Shown here piece by piece: positions 44,801 through 52,119 of a stretch of 64,000 nt of DNA; positions within the stretch are counted from its first letter, which is position 1; every line of letters begins with the position of its first letter. The DNA is taken from contig JAFXGY010000048.1 in the NCBI GenBank assembly GCA_017536625.1, forward strand, positions 1-64,000, written 5' to 3'. The DNA comes from Oscillospiraceae bacterium. Lineage in GTDB: Bacteria; Bacillota; Clostridia; Oscillospirales; Ruminococcaceae. Below the pieces are notes generated by a model. That model had not been told where the DNA came from. It saw only the letters and a program-made list of their open reading frames with translations, and did no database searches. The position numbers and the translations under genes are program-made.

Positions 44801-44937
44801 CCCGTGCAAAAGAGACTATGGAAGTAATTGAAGGGGTGGAGATAAAAGCACATCGTGTATTACAAAAAGCAGAGAGATATTTAAAAAATTTTATTTTGTC
44901 TCATGGTGATATCGGTATTTTGGAGGGGAAAGAATAA
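41839..44937 (+). CDS. hsdR: type I restriction endonuclease subunit
   Basis: The 1032-residue protein has an N-terminal PD-(D/E)xK nuclease domain (HIELKN with preceding Asp, about residue 155), Walker A TTGSGKT (about 299), the DEAH box IIDEAHRS (about 400), and later helicase motifs including FGFTGTPI and QAVSRTNRLH. It translocates DNA and cuts far from unmethylated sites. ATG preferred over an overlapping GTG six codons earlier because of AAGGTGG. Its stop overlaps the next gene (TAATG). Confidence 0.96.
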   Translation: MSFSNEKEFEDAVIEKLTKLDNQWSRDILEYKTEEELIDNWAAILYGNNNQTDRLNGCPLTETEMNQIIGQINGESPFAINRRLSGKYISIIRDNPRDTLHNGKRVDLFLFDKDEIAAGKSVYQIARQPKLPVSSEVFGDRRGDLMLLINGMPLFHIELKNTPVKVEQACNQISKYMQHGVFTGFFSLVQVFVAMTPEETLYFANPGRDREFNSDYYFHWGNFNNQYINGWEEIAEKFLSIPMAHRLIGYGTIADGTDNVLKVMRSYQYHAAYKIYSQVVRHADWDDGQQKGGYVYHTTGSGKTMTSFKCAQLIKSSGKVEKIVFLMDRNELWKQTYDNYRHFSDCDDVEDTANTNSLLSKLENDTPNLLIVTSIQKMSNLTTVEPNPYAGRIAKIQQKKLVFIIDEAHRSTFGTMLRDIKLTYPKAMFFGFTGTPIMDVNAIDGITTDGLFGECLHKYTISEGIRDKNVLGFKPSKVVTFDEEDFREKVALKKIGKEHVEDLNDDEFAKYHALVSRNMADVEADVGNSLYSEGDTGLAHRLNVVHDILSKWDRISFRGKFHYILATSSIREAIEYYRLLKDNEKGLFVTAVFDPHTDNDDDDVFKDKGVEEILIDYNVHFGFHFTFGTYRRFKDDVCLRLAHKESYKDIDTRRAEAVNIVIVVNQLLTGFDSKWINTLYLDKVVEYEQFVQAVSRTNRLHGYEKQYGIIKYCRKPYTMEQNAEKALRLYAETGYEDVFVPSLGQNIICMNNDYQAVIRLFEKCGIDNFSMLPTGSDDVKLFADLFNNISNYYYCSIPQLFTWSQKTYITEDAGEVTVLLDEMTYEILHQRYSEIPRTGSSGGDMIYDIKAFLTEISSNEIDRAFMESKFSEVLKDLSNGAKPEDIKTLLDELKSNFTILSAENQITAEAILEDIYSGELQNFDENKTLAEYIEIYNRSKLKANIEKFADAFGIDRDKLSRIMTCNLKEDNLLQGGLFDQIISTLDRARAKETMEVIEGVEIKAHRVLQKAERYLKNFILSHGDIGILEGKE

Positions 44938-46028
44938 TGGCTAAAGAGAAAGGTTATATTTATATCCTTACAAACCCTTCTTTTAAGGAATATGTAAAAA
45001 TCGGTTATGCAGATGATGTGAAAATGCGGTTGAAACAACTGAATAACAGTGAGTGTATCCCTTTTGCCTTCCGTATTTATGCTACATACGAGGTAGAGGA
45101 ACGGTTGACGGACTTGAAACTCCACGCACTAATTGACCAGCTCAATCCGAATCTACGATCAATTGACAATGTAGATGGAAAAAAGCGCGTTCGTGAGTTT
45201 TACGCTATGTCTCCCGAACAGGCGTATTCAATCCTTGAAACGATTGCGGTACTCGGTGGACGAAGAGACAGATTACACCTGTATGATCCATCTGCAGAGG
45301 AAAGAAAAAGCGAAAACTTAGCGCAGGAGATCGAGGAAGAACATATTGAGCGCCTTTCTCCATTTGCATTTTCAAAATGCAAAATTCCTGTTGGTGCAAC
45401 AATTACATTCATTAACCAAGGAAATATTAACTCTGGTGCTCAATGCACAGTAGTAGATGATAAAACAGTTGAGTATCAGGGAAGAAAGTTATCTCTTTCT
45501 GCACTTGCAACAGAACTTACTGGAAGCAAATGGGAAGTTGCTGGACCGCGTTATTTCAAATATAACGGGGAATGGTTAAATGAGCTTAGAGCAAAAGAAG
45601 AAGGACGAAAAATTTCTTCACGTTTGGATGACGTGTGGGTGATTCCTTGTAACCCTAAATATTATGATATTGTTGAAGCTTTTGAAAATTTAGATGTAAT
45701 AGAATGGAGTCAGTCAACCAACACAACTGTAGGAGATAAGGTGTACATATATGTTGGAGAAAAGTATAAGTCTATTATGTTTAAATGTGAGGTTGTTGCC
45801 GCTGATCAATATGGAAATCGTTCTACAGATGATTATGTGTATTATAAAGATTTGAAAAAAGATCCTGGTATTCGGTATATGAAACTTAAATTGCTTGAAA
45901 AATATCCTGTTGGCAAGTATCCGTTGAAAGAACTTAAAGAAAACGGTATTAAAACTGTTCAAGGACGAAGCAAAGCTACGGTTCAATTAATGAAGTATTT
46001 GGATGCGAGTGATTCGATTAAGTCTTAA
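44937..46028 (+). CDS. GIY-YIG nuclease fused to RAMA-like and EVE/PUA-like reader domains
   Basis: The 363-residue protein begins with a GIY-YIG (MUG113/T5orf172-type) domain (GYIYILTN and YVKIGYADD, about 6-100). A middle segment (about 145-215: VGATITFINQG to WLNELR) resembles RAMA-type modified-DNA readers. The C-terminal part (about 228-360: DVWVIPCNP and VGDKVYIYV) resembles EVE/PUA-like modified-base readers. It starts within the hsdR stop codon, so it is translated with the restriction operon. A modification-dependent nuclease complementing type I restriction is a reasonable inference; the two reader assignments are less sure than GIY-YIG. Confidence 0.72.
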   Translation: MAKEKGYIYILTNPSFKEYVKIGYADDVKMRLKQLNNSECIPFAFRIYATYEVEERLTDLKLHALIDQLNPNLRSIDNVDGKKRVREFYAMSPEQAYSILETIAVLGGRRDRLHLYDPSAEERKSENLAQEIEEEHIERLSPFAFSKCKIPVGATITFINQGNINSGAQCTVVDDKTVEYQGRKLSLSALATELTGSKWEVAGPRYFKYNGEWLNELRAKEEGRKISSRLDDVWVIPCNPKYYDIVEAFENLDVIEWSQSTNTTVGDKVYIYVGEKYKSIMFKCEVVAADQYGNRSTDDYVYYKDLKKDPGIRYMKLKLLEKYPVGKYPLKELKENGIKTVQGRSKATVQLMKYLDASDSIKS

Positions 46029-46041
46029 TTGGTTTATTATA

Positions 46042-47520
46042 ATGATGAAGAAAAATATGGGATTTATAAAACTGCCTTCCAATTCGGAAAAAATACTATT
46101 AGAGCTTGCACAAGCAGAAAATCCAACCCAAGTTTTGAATGCACATTATGAATGTTGTTCTATAAAGGAAAGAAATGAGCTTGATGGTATTGTTAGGGAA
46201 TTAAAAGAATTCGGTTATATCAATGTTAAATGGGCAGATAATATGCCATGGATAGTTATGCTTAATAATTCAGCAAGAACTTATGGTGAACAACTTGCTG
46301 AATATGAATCACAGAAGATGGTCCAAGCACAACAGAAAAAGAAGGTGAAAAATATTATTTTCATAAGTCATAGATCGACTGATAAGGAAGTTGCAGACAT
46401 GTTAGTCGACTTTTTCTCAGGAACCGGTATTCCAAAAGATAAAATCTTTTGCTCATCTTTGCCTGGTAATGATATAAATGAAAAAATATCAGGAGAAGTT
46501 AAGAACGCATTGAAAAACAGTGCAGTTAATATTGTGATTCTTTCTCAAAGTTATTATGACAGCGCATATTGCCTTAATGAGGCGGGTGTTTTGTGGTATG
46601 AGGATGTACCGGTAATTCCTGTTGCATTGCCGGAAATTACTCCAAATAACATGTATGGATTTCTTAATAACGAATACAAACTTCGACATTTGGATTGTGA
46701 CACTGATATTTCATATATTTATGATAAAATTAGTGAAGCAATATCGGTGCCGCAAATAAAATTTAGTATTGTAACTAATGAAAATAATAAATTAAGGGCA
46801 AGATACGCAGATTATTTGAGAATAAGAGAGTTACCTGAATCAAATCCAACTAAAACAAAGACAACAGATATTTCAGAAGTAACAACTGACGATGAAAGAA
46901 TAGTATTGTATTACATACTCCAGAAAAAAGTTCGTAAAATTCACAAAGAAAACATTGAAAAATGGCTGGAAGAAAATGAAATATACGATGTGAATGTGGA
47001 TAATGCTTTTGACTTGCTTTCAACTCTTGAAGGTGGGAAATATGACAATGGTGTTTTAGAACTGGGGATTGAAATATTCAGGAAATATTCTGCGAATACA
47101 GAACCAGCAATGCAAGAATTTAAGAAAAGTGTAGATAGCCATACGAAACTTTCTACTGATGTATTTGGGATGCTTTGGGAATCTGGAAAAGTTGATACTA
47201 TAGCAAAACTGTTTGTTGCGTATATTATTGAAGAGAAAATAGAAACATTCGGTGATCGTTGGATGGCAGATATGCAAATTGAAAGCATCAAACAGTGGGA
47301 GGATAAAAACACTTTAGACTCAGAACTCTCAAGTAATTACGGTAGTTGTCTTGGATTTTTTATACAGAATGGTTTTGTATATGAAAGTGATTGGACAAGT
47401 TACGGAAATCCGCGTAGTTACACATTACAGCCATCTTTGAAAAAGTATTTGTTTGAATGTCCGGATGAATTAATAGAAGAGTTGCAAAGAGTTAAAAACG
47501 AGCATGACTTTTTGTTTTAA
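46042..47520 (+). CDS. TIR-domain protein at the end of the hsd operon
   Basis: A 492-residue protein with an N-terminal winged-helix-like region (about 1-90), a TIR domain (about 104-200: NIIFISHRSTDKEVADML and NIVILSQSYYDSAYCLNEAG, with the likely catalytic Glu180) and a long helical C-terminal part (about 260-492) that I do not recognise. The TIR domain is probably an NADase. The start is not certain; ATGATG at 46042 begins 14 bases after the GIY-YIG stop. The last gene of the operon before a terminator, so probably an abortive-infection partner of the restriction genes. Confidence 0.78.
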   Translation: MMKKNMGFIKLPSNSEKILLELAQAENPTQVLNAHYECCSIKERNELDGIVRELKEFGYINVKWADNMPWIVMLNNSARTYGEQLAEYESQKMVQAQQKKKVKNIIFISHRSTDKEVADMLVDFFSGTGIPKDKIFCSSLPGNDINEKISGEVKNALKNSAVNIVILSQSYYDSAYCLNEAGVLWYEDVPVIPVALPEITPNNMYGFLNNEYKLRHLDCDTDISYIYDKISEAISVPQIKFSIVTNENNKLRARYADYLRIRELPESNPTKTKTTDISEVTTDDERIVLYYILQKKVRKIHKENIEKWLEENEIYDVNVDNAFDLLSTLEGGKYDNGVLELGIEIFRKYSANTEPAMQEFKKSVDSHTKLSTDVFGMLWESGKVDTIAKLFVAYIIEEKIETFGDRWMADMQIESIKQWEDKNTLDSELSSNYGSCLGFFIQNGFVYESDWTSYGNPRSYTLQPSLKKYLFECPDELIEELQRVKNEHDFLF

Positions 47521-47684
47521 TTGAAACAGTTGCTAATGCTATAGATTATTTGCAAGGTAGTAAAAATGTTTCGGTTTATTTAAATGGATATGTTATTTAT
47601 AAAATATTGTTTAGTAATGTTGACATTTCATTAATAGGTTTTCTAAAGGTTATAAAAATTTAATAATTTAAAATATAATATAGC

Positions 47685-47718
47685 AAAAGGCGGATAGTAT
47701 TTTAACTATCCGCCTTTT
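47685..47718 (+). terminator. terminator of the hsd operon
   Basis: AAAAGGCGGATAGT / ACTATCCGCCTTTT stem. The 47521-47684 stretch before it is AT-rich and shows no gene. Confidence 0.85.
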
Positions 47719-47781
47719 CTGTCAGCACATTCGCCAAATAAAATCTCCTTTGCTAAAATATAGTTAAAGGAGGCAAAAATA

Positions 47782-48075
47782 ATGGTAAATTTTATTGAAG
47801 AACTTTACTATGGAAACATTGAACCACAAAACAAAAAGCGAAGAGAAAGCAGAAATTACAGCAGAGAAATGAAAGTATTCTCTGAAAACGAGGACATACT
47901 ATTGGAAAAGCTTCCGCTTGAAGACAAGAAATTATTCCTCGAATATGTTGACGCATGGGGGATTGTTGACGGAGAATCCGTCGTGGACAGCTTTGTTATC
48001 GGATTCGGATTAGGAGCAAGATTTACTTATGATGTATTCGTTTTGCCGGAAAACCGCTTGCTGAAGGAGGACTGA
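47782..48075 (+). CDS. DUF6809-like small protein of mobile elements
   Basis: The 97-residue protein (N-terminus MVNFIEELYYGNIEPQ) matches a small family common in clostridial integrative elements, usually next to TnpV. Function unknown. AAAGGAGG precedes the ATG. It begins a three-gene cassette with the next two genes. Confidence 0.8.
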   Translation: MVNFIEELYYGNIEPQNKKRRESRNYSREMKVFSENEDILLEKLPLEDKKLFLEYVDAWGIVDGESVVDSFVIGFGLGARFTYDVFVLPENRLLKED

Positions 48076-48077
48076 AC

Positions 48078-48254
48078 ATGGAGAAAAAGTATTGTCTGGA
48101 ACTTGATGGTTATGAGTACAGAATAGTGGTAAATGCTCTGAATGATTTAAGAAATTCTCTTATTCAGCAAGGCAGATATACCGATGTGGTGGATGACATT
48201 ATGATAAAAATCATAGATACCAAGCCGAAAAGAAAATGGTTTGCAAGGAGGTGA
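48078..48254 (+). CDS. small mobile-element protein
   Basis: A 58-residue frame (MEKKYCLELDGYEYRIV..) between the DUF6809-like gene and tnpV. The ATG follows the preceding stop by two bases, with AAGGAGG inside the upstream gene as ribosome-binding site. It ends with AGGAGG, which serves tnpV. Co-occurs with TnpV cassettes; function unknown. Confidence 0.7.
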   Translation: MEKKYCLELDGYEYRIVVNALNDLRNSLIQQGRYTDVVDDIMIKIIDTKPKRKWFARR

Positions 48255-48258
48255 GCAC

Positions 48259-48636
48259 ATGGAACAGACGATTCACAATAAACAAAACGGTCTTGATTAC
48301 ACCCTTTGCGGGGATTATTATCTCCCGAACTTTCTTCCTCCGCAAACAGAAGAAAAGGAAATTGGCATATGGGGTCTGCGGCACCTCGGATATATAAAAC
48401 AGCACAGAAAAGTCCGTTACATAAACCTGCTGACAACCGGAAAACTGAATGCATATCTTGCAGAAATTAATGAGCGTGCTCAAAATATGAAGGCTGCGCT
48501 CATCAAACAAATATCTGAGCACGAAGGTGTAAACGAGATGCTCAAAGAGCAAAATCAAATGGAATGGGTTCAAAGAATGAACAGCATCTGTAACCGAGCC
48601 GAAGAAATAGTAAACAATGAGATAATATTTCGTTGA
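48259..48636 (+). CDS. tnpV: TnpV-like transposon-encoded protein
   Basis: The 125-residue protein resembles TnpV of clostridial mobilizable transposons (Tn4451 type), with LPNFLPPQTEEKEIGIWGLR-like N-terminal and LTTGKLNAYLAEINERA segments. Its biochemical role is unknown. Followed by a bidirectional terminator. Confidence 0.82.
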   Translation: MEQTIHNKQNGLDYTLCGDYYLPNFLPPQTEEKEIGIWGLRHLGYIKQHRKVRYINLLTTGKLNAYLAEINERAQNMKAALIKQISEHEGVNEMLKEQNQMEWVQRMNSICNRAEEIVNNEIIFR

Positions 48637-48670
48637 AAATTGCATATAAACTTTTCAACGAAACACATAG

Positions 48671-48703
48671 AAAAAGCTCCCCGATTTTTAGGGGAGCTTT
48701 TTT
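48671..48703. terminator. bidirectional terminator
   Basis: AAAAAGCTCCCC / GGGGAGCTTTTT between convergent tnpV and the DUF4143 ATPase gene. Confidence 0.9.
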
Positions 48704-48706
48704 GTT

Positions 48707-49930
48707 TTAAATCATCCAGATAGGAACAATAAAGTTGTCTGCATTGATTGCAGAAAGTTCGGGCCGCATACAGAGAATCGCGCCCTTGCCGCGGGGAACG
48801 GAACCTTTATCAAGTATCGAGAAAGCGCCGATAAGTTCGCTTCCGGGATTTACGGAACGTTTTATCTCAAGAGGATTAAGAACCCCGTCACTTTCCATAA
48901 CCATATCAATTTCGTTGCTTTCTTTGTCGCGGTAATACCAGATAAGGCATTCCTCGGCGCAGTTATGATAGCTCTTTATAATTTCGGAAACAACGTAGTT
49001 TTCGAGAATTGCTCCGTTTATTGCACCGTTTTGAAGAATCTCCGGAGAAGAATATCGGGTCAGATATGCGATAAGTCCGGTATCGAAAAAGTACATTTTA
49101 GGGGTTTTAATAGTTCTTTTAAGAAGATTGTTCGAATACGGACGCAAATAGAAAATGATATCGGATTTTTCAAGAACCTGGAGCCAACGTTTTGCCGTAT
49201 CATCGGAAACACCCACATCCTGAGCAATATCATGAATGTTGAGCATCTGTCCTGCTCTGCATGCCGCTGCTCTGATAAAATCTCTGAACACAAGTTTATC
49301 AACGTTGGAAATAAGTTCGCTTACGTCGCGGTCGATATAAGTCTGAATATAGCTTGAATAGAAAACGTTTCTGTCGCTGAACTTTTCACTTACATATCCA
49401 GGAAGAGAACCTTTCCAGATTCTTTCGTAAATCTCGTTCAAATCGACAGGGCTTCCGTTTTTTCTGCGTTCCTTCAAAAGTTCGAGGTCAGGCATAAACG
49501 GTGTGTTTTTGCCTTTTCCGTATATTTCATGCTGAGAAAGAGACGGCATATGAAGAACAGCAACGCGTCCGGCAAGAGATTCCTGCGCAAGCTCCATCAT
49601 CTTGAAAGCCTGGGAGCCGGTAAGCCAGAAAGATCCGGGAGCGGCTCCGTTATCAATGGCGATTTTTATATACGAGAATAATTCAGGAGCATACTGAACT
49701 TCATCAATAAGAACAGGGATACTGTGAAGCTGAAGGAAAAGAGCGGGATCGTTTTTTGCAAGTCTGCGCTCTTCAAGGTCATCAAGAGTTACGTATTCAC
49801 GGTCATCATTCATCAGCTGTTTCAGCACGGTTGTTTTGCCGACCTGCCTTGGACCGGTAATCAGAACGCAGGAATATTCTTTTGAAAGCGCGATGATTTT
49901 TTCCTCAATATCTCGTTTGATGTACATCAT
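48707..49930 (-). CDS. AAA ATPase with DUF4143 domain
   Basis: The 407-residue protein has Walker A GPRQVGKTT (about residue 26), Walker B PVLIDEVQYAP (about 79) and a C-terminal DUF4143 with a PD-(D/E)xK-like segment (about 330-400, NEIDMVMESDGVLNPLEIK). Such ATPases are widespread and of unknown function. AGGAG precedes the ATGATG start. Runs opposite to all other island genes, so it is probably a cargo gene with its own promoter. Confidence 0.9.
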   Translation of the reverse strand: MMYIKRDIEEKIIALSKEYSCVLITGPRQVGKTTVLKQLMNDDREYVTLDDLEERRLAKNDPALFLQLHSIPVLIDEVQYAPELFSYIKIAIDNGAAPGSFWLTGSQAFKMMELAQESLAGRVAVLHMPSLSQHEIYGKGKNTPFMPDLELLKERRKNGSPVDLNEIYERIWKGSLPGYVSEKFSDRNVFYSSYIQTYIDRDVSELISNVDKLVFRDFIRAAACRAGQMLNIHDIAQDVGVSDDTAKRWLQVLEKSDIIFYLRPYSNNLLKRTIKTPKMYFFDTGLIAYLTRYSSPEILQNGAINGAILENYVVSEIIKSYHNCAEECLIWYYRDKESNEIDMVMESDGVLNPLEIKRSVNPGSELIGAFSILDKGSVPRGKGAILCMRPELSAINADNFIVPIWMI

Positions 49931-49996
49931 GAGTATCTCCTTTCGTCCGCGTATTCACTACATATATTTTAGTAAAAAGCACACGCCTTGTCAAGG

Positions 49997-50027
49997 CTAA
50001 AATACGATGCAATCGTATTTTAGCCAG
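49997..50027. repeat. 14-bp inverted repeat in the 300-base gap before the sigma-like gene
   Basis: GGCTAAAATACGAT and its complement flank GCA. No T tract follows. The rest of 49931-50229 is AT-rich and carries no gene that I can see. It may be an operator for the divergent genes on either side. Confidence 0.55.
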
Positions 50028-50229
50028 AGATTAAAATATTATGCACGTTTTTTGAGTTTTGTCAGAAAAAATATATAGTTTATCTAACAAAATACAAAAT
50101 CCTATATAAAATTTTTATTGTTCACAAAATATATGTTTTTTAGACAAATAAAAATGTTAAATTTATTTTGTAAAAACAGGAACAATTTGATGCTTTATAT
50201 GCCATTTAATATTAAGGAGGTGAGAAATC

Positions 50230-51156
50230 ATGGAAGATAACGAAATAATAAACCGGAAAAATGATCTTTTTGCTGTTGGTGTACCACTCTTACGGCATAT
50301 GGAATATATACCGGCGTTCTTCGCCATACCAAAGGAACTGTTTGAAGGAACCTGGAACGATATTCTGAAATTGCCGAGAGTGCCGGCGGAACTTGTTCTT
50401 AACGAAGAATATAGACGAATAATAGAAAGCGATATTTTTTTGAATTTCCTTATGAATTCATATGCGGCGATGATCTGGCCTTTGTTTTGCAGAGGAAAAA
50501 ACTATGAAGCTCTTTCACCATATGAGCCGACAAAATTTCTTTTAAGCTGCTTTCCGCTTTGGGCTAAAGAGCTGACAGAAATGGGCTTTACCCCGACCCT
50601 GCAGGATATGATGATTTGGCATCCGTTTAATATTGTTTATTACCCTTCCGCTATGGAGGTTGAAGAAGCAATTTACGTAATGATGCGAAAAGTCGATGAA
50701 AAATATAAATTCAGTGAAATCAAAAAACTGTCAGAGGAAATGCCGTGTTTTGAAGATTTCAGACCGGGAAGTTATGAGATAAGAAATTTCTTCAGAAATT
50801 GGTATCACACAAGAACAAAGCATCCCATAATATCGCTCGAAGATTTCAGAAAAACATATGAAGAAAACCATGACGGCATACAGTGGGATGTGGAGGACGA
50901 AAGCCGGAACATTGACGAAAATGTTGAGGAATATGTAACATCTCAAATTCTGGTGGATAATTTCAAAGCAACCCTCGACAAAAAAGATCTTGAAATTCTT
51001 GAAATGCGTATGGATGGATATACGCTCGAGAGCATTGCGGAAAAACTCGGGTATAAAAACCATTCGGGAGTTTTGAAGCGAATCCGAAAAATCGGTCTGG
51101 CTTATCAAAAGTTTACCGGCGAAGATTTCGGATTTGAAAGCAGAAAAATCATATGA
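50230..51156 (+). CDS. hypothetical protein with a sigma region 4-like helix-turn-helix
   Basis: A 308-residue protein. Residues about 1-220 are a helical domain rich in Trp/Phe/Pro that I do not recognise. Residues about 240-300 (LDKKDLEILEMRMDGYTLESIAEKLGYK) look like sigma-70 region 4 or a LuxR-type HTH. AAGGAGGTG precedes the ATG. In the mobilizable element it may regulate mobilisation or excision. It lies upstream of mob genes and is followed by a terminator. Confidence 0.72.
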   Translation: MEDNEIINRKNDLFAVGVPLLRHMEYIPAFFAIPKELFEGTWNDILKLPRVPAELVLNEEYRRIIESDIFLNFLMNSYAAMIWPLFCRGKNYEALSPYEPTKFLLSCFPLWAKELTEMGFTPTLQDMMIWHPFNIVYYPSAMEVEEAIYVMMRKVDEKYKFSEIKKLSEEMPCFEDFRPGSYEIRNFFRNWYHTRTKHPIISLEDFRKTYEENHDGIQWDVEDESRNIDENVEEYVTSQILVDNFKATLDKKDLEILEMRMDGYTLESIAEKLGYKNHSGVLKRIRKIGLAYQKFTGEDFGFESRKII

Positions 51157-51189
51157 TAACACCTGTTATTTTCGACAGGTGTTATTTTT
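51155..51189 (+). terminator. terminator
   Basis: ATAACACCTGT / ACAGGTGTTAT stem with TTTTT tail, at the end of the sigma-like gene. Confidence 0.85.
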
Positions 51190-51218
51190 ATGCAAAAATT
51201 CAGAAAAGAGGTGGTTAA

Positions 51219-51303
51219 AACCATTATACATTATTAAAACCGAAGCCCTTTCGGAAGAAGAAAACGATCTTCTGGATTCGGTGGATATGTTTCTCGGAAA
51301 CTG
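51219..51303 (+). other. short frame, possible gene remnant
   Basis: A frame reading LYIIKTEALSEEENDLLDSV.. ends with TGA at 51302 and begins behind AGAGGTGG, but no standard start codon fits. Its composition looks coding. It may be a decayed small gene or one with a rare start. Confidence 0.3.
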
Positions 51304-51330
51304 ACGGCATCAAAGTGATGCCGTTTTTTG
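51304..51330 (+). terminator. small hairpin terminator
   Basis: ACGGCATCA / TGATGCCGT with TTTTTT tail. Confidence 0.8.
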
Positions 51331-51389
51331 ATGCAGAAAAATCAAGGCGGCATCATTTTGGCATTACATTTTTTAAGGAGGATTTATTT

Positions 51390-51710
51390 ATGAAAACTTG
51401 TTCGATCAGAAAATCTTATTACAACGGAATGTGCACCGATGAATATCAGTATATTGACCGGGAAGGCACTTTTAAAGCAACTCTCGATGACAGATATTGG
51501 GGCAACAGTATCAATATTCTTGCCTTTTTCACTCTTTCGGACGGAAGAAAAATTATCGCTTCCTCATGGCAGAAAGACAATTATCTCGGAATACAGGATA
51601 TTGAGAAAGGAACCAAGCTTTTAATCACTTTTGAGAAAAACAAAAAGGGAATCCCTTATCTCCGAAAGGTTGAAAGAGCAGAAGAGGATAATTCCTGTCT
51701 TATGCAATAA
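51390..51710 (+). CDS. hypothetical small protein of the mobilizable element
   Basis: A 106-residue soluble protein (MKTCSIRKSYYNGMC..) that I do not recognise; Tyr- and Lys-rich, with a beta-rich look. AAGGAGG precedes the ATG. Lies directly before the oriT candidate and mobC. Confidence 0.7.
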   Translation: MKTCSIRKSYYNGMCTDEYQYIDREGTFKATLDDRYWGNSINILAFFTLSDGRKIIASSWQKDNYLGIQDIEKGTKLLITFEKNKKGIPYLRKVERAEEDNSCLMQ

Positions 51711-51765
51711 CAAGCAGGGAACTTGTACGGCAAGTTCCGCTTGTCAGGGGTCACCCCTGAAACCC
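51711..51765. other. candidate origin of transfer (oriT)
   Basis: Upstream of mobC lie nested inverted repeats: GGAACTTG-TACGG-CAAGTTCC (51718-51738), extended by CAAGC/GCTTG, then CAGGGGTCACCCCTG (51745-51759). Inverted repeats next to the relaxase operon are the normal layout of oriT. The nic site cannot be called from sequence alone. Confidence 0.55.
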
Positions 51766-51789
51766 CGATGAGGAAAGGAGCTGATTTTA

Positions 51790-52119
51790 ATGAACAGAAA
51801 TGAAAAAGAAAGGACAATGCGGCTGGATTTGAGAGTATCGCCGCAGGAAAAGAAAAAGATAGAATCCATCGCAAAGAAATGCGGGATATCCGTTTCGGAA
51901 TATATGAGGCAGAGGGCTTTGGGATTTTCTCCGAGGGAGATTCCGCCGGTCGAATTTTACTCCGTGATGCAGAATCTCTATCGGATAAACGAAAAGCTCG
52001 ATAAATATTCCCCGGAAACGGAAAGAAAACTTGATTCTCTAATCGAAGATATGCGCCTGCAGTTTCTCTCTCCGGGAAAAGAAAATGCGGATGACATAAA
52101 GAAATCGGTGGGCGGATAA
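51790..52119 (+). CDS. mobC: MobC-family relaxosome accessory protein
   Basis: A 109-residue protein with the ribbon-helix-helix-type segment LDLRVSPQEKKKIESIAKKC and SEYMRQRAL. It would open or hold oriT for the relaxase. Its stop overlaps the relaxase ATG by one base (TAATG). AAAGGAG precedes its ATG. Confidence 0.85.
   Translation: MNRNEKERTMRLDLRVSPQEKKKIESIAKKCGISVSEYMRQRALGFSPREIPPVEFYSVMQNLYRINEKLDKYSPETERKLDSLIEDMRLQFLSPGKENADDIKKSVGG

Noticed and set aside
49997..50027. Inverted repeat as a terminator
   Set aside because: No T tract on either side and no gene ends here, so an operator or remnant is more likely.
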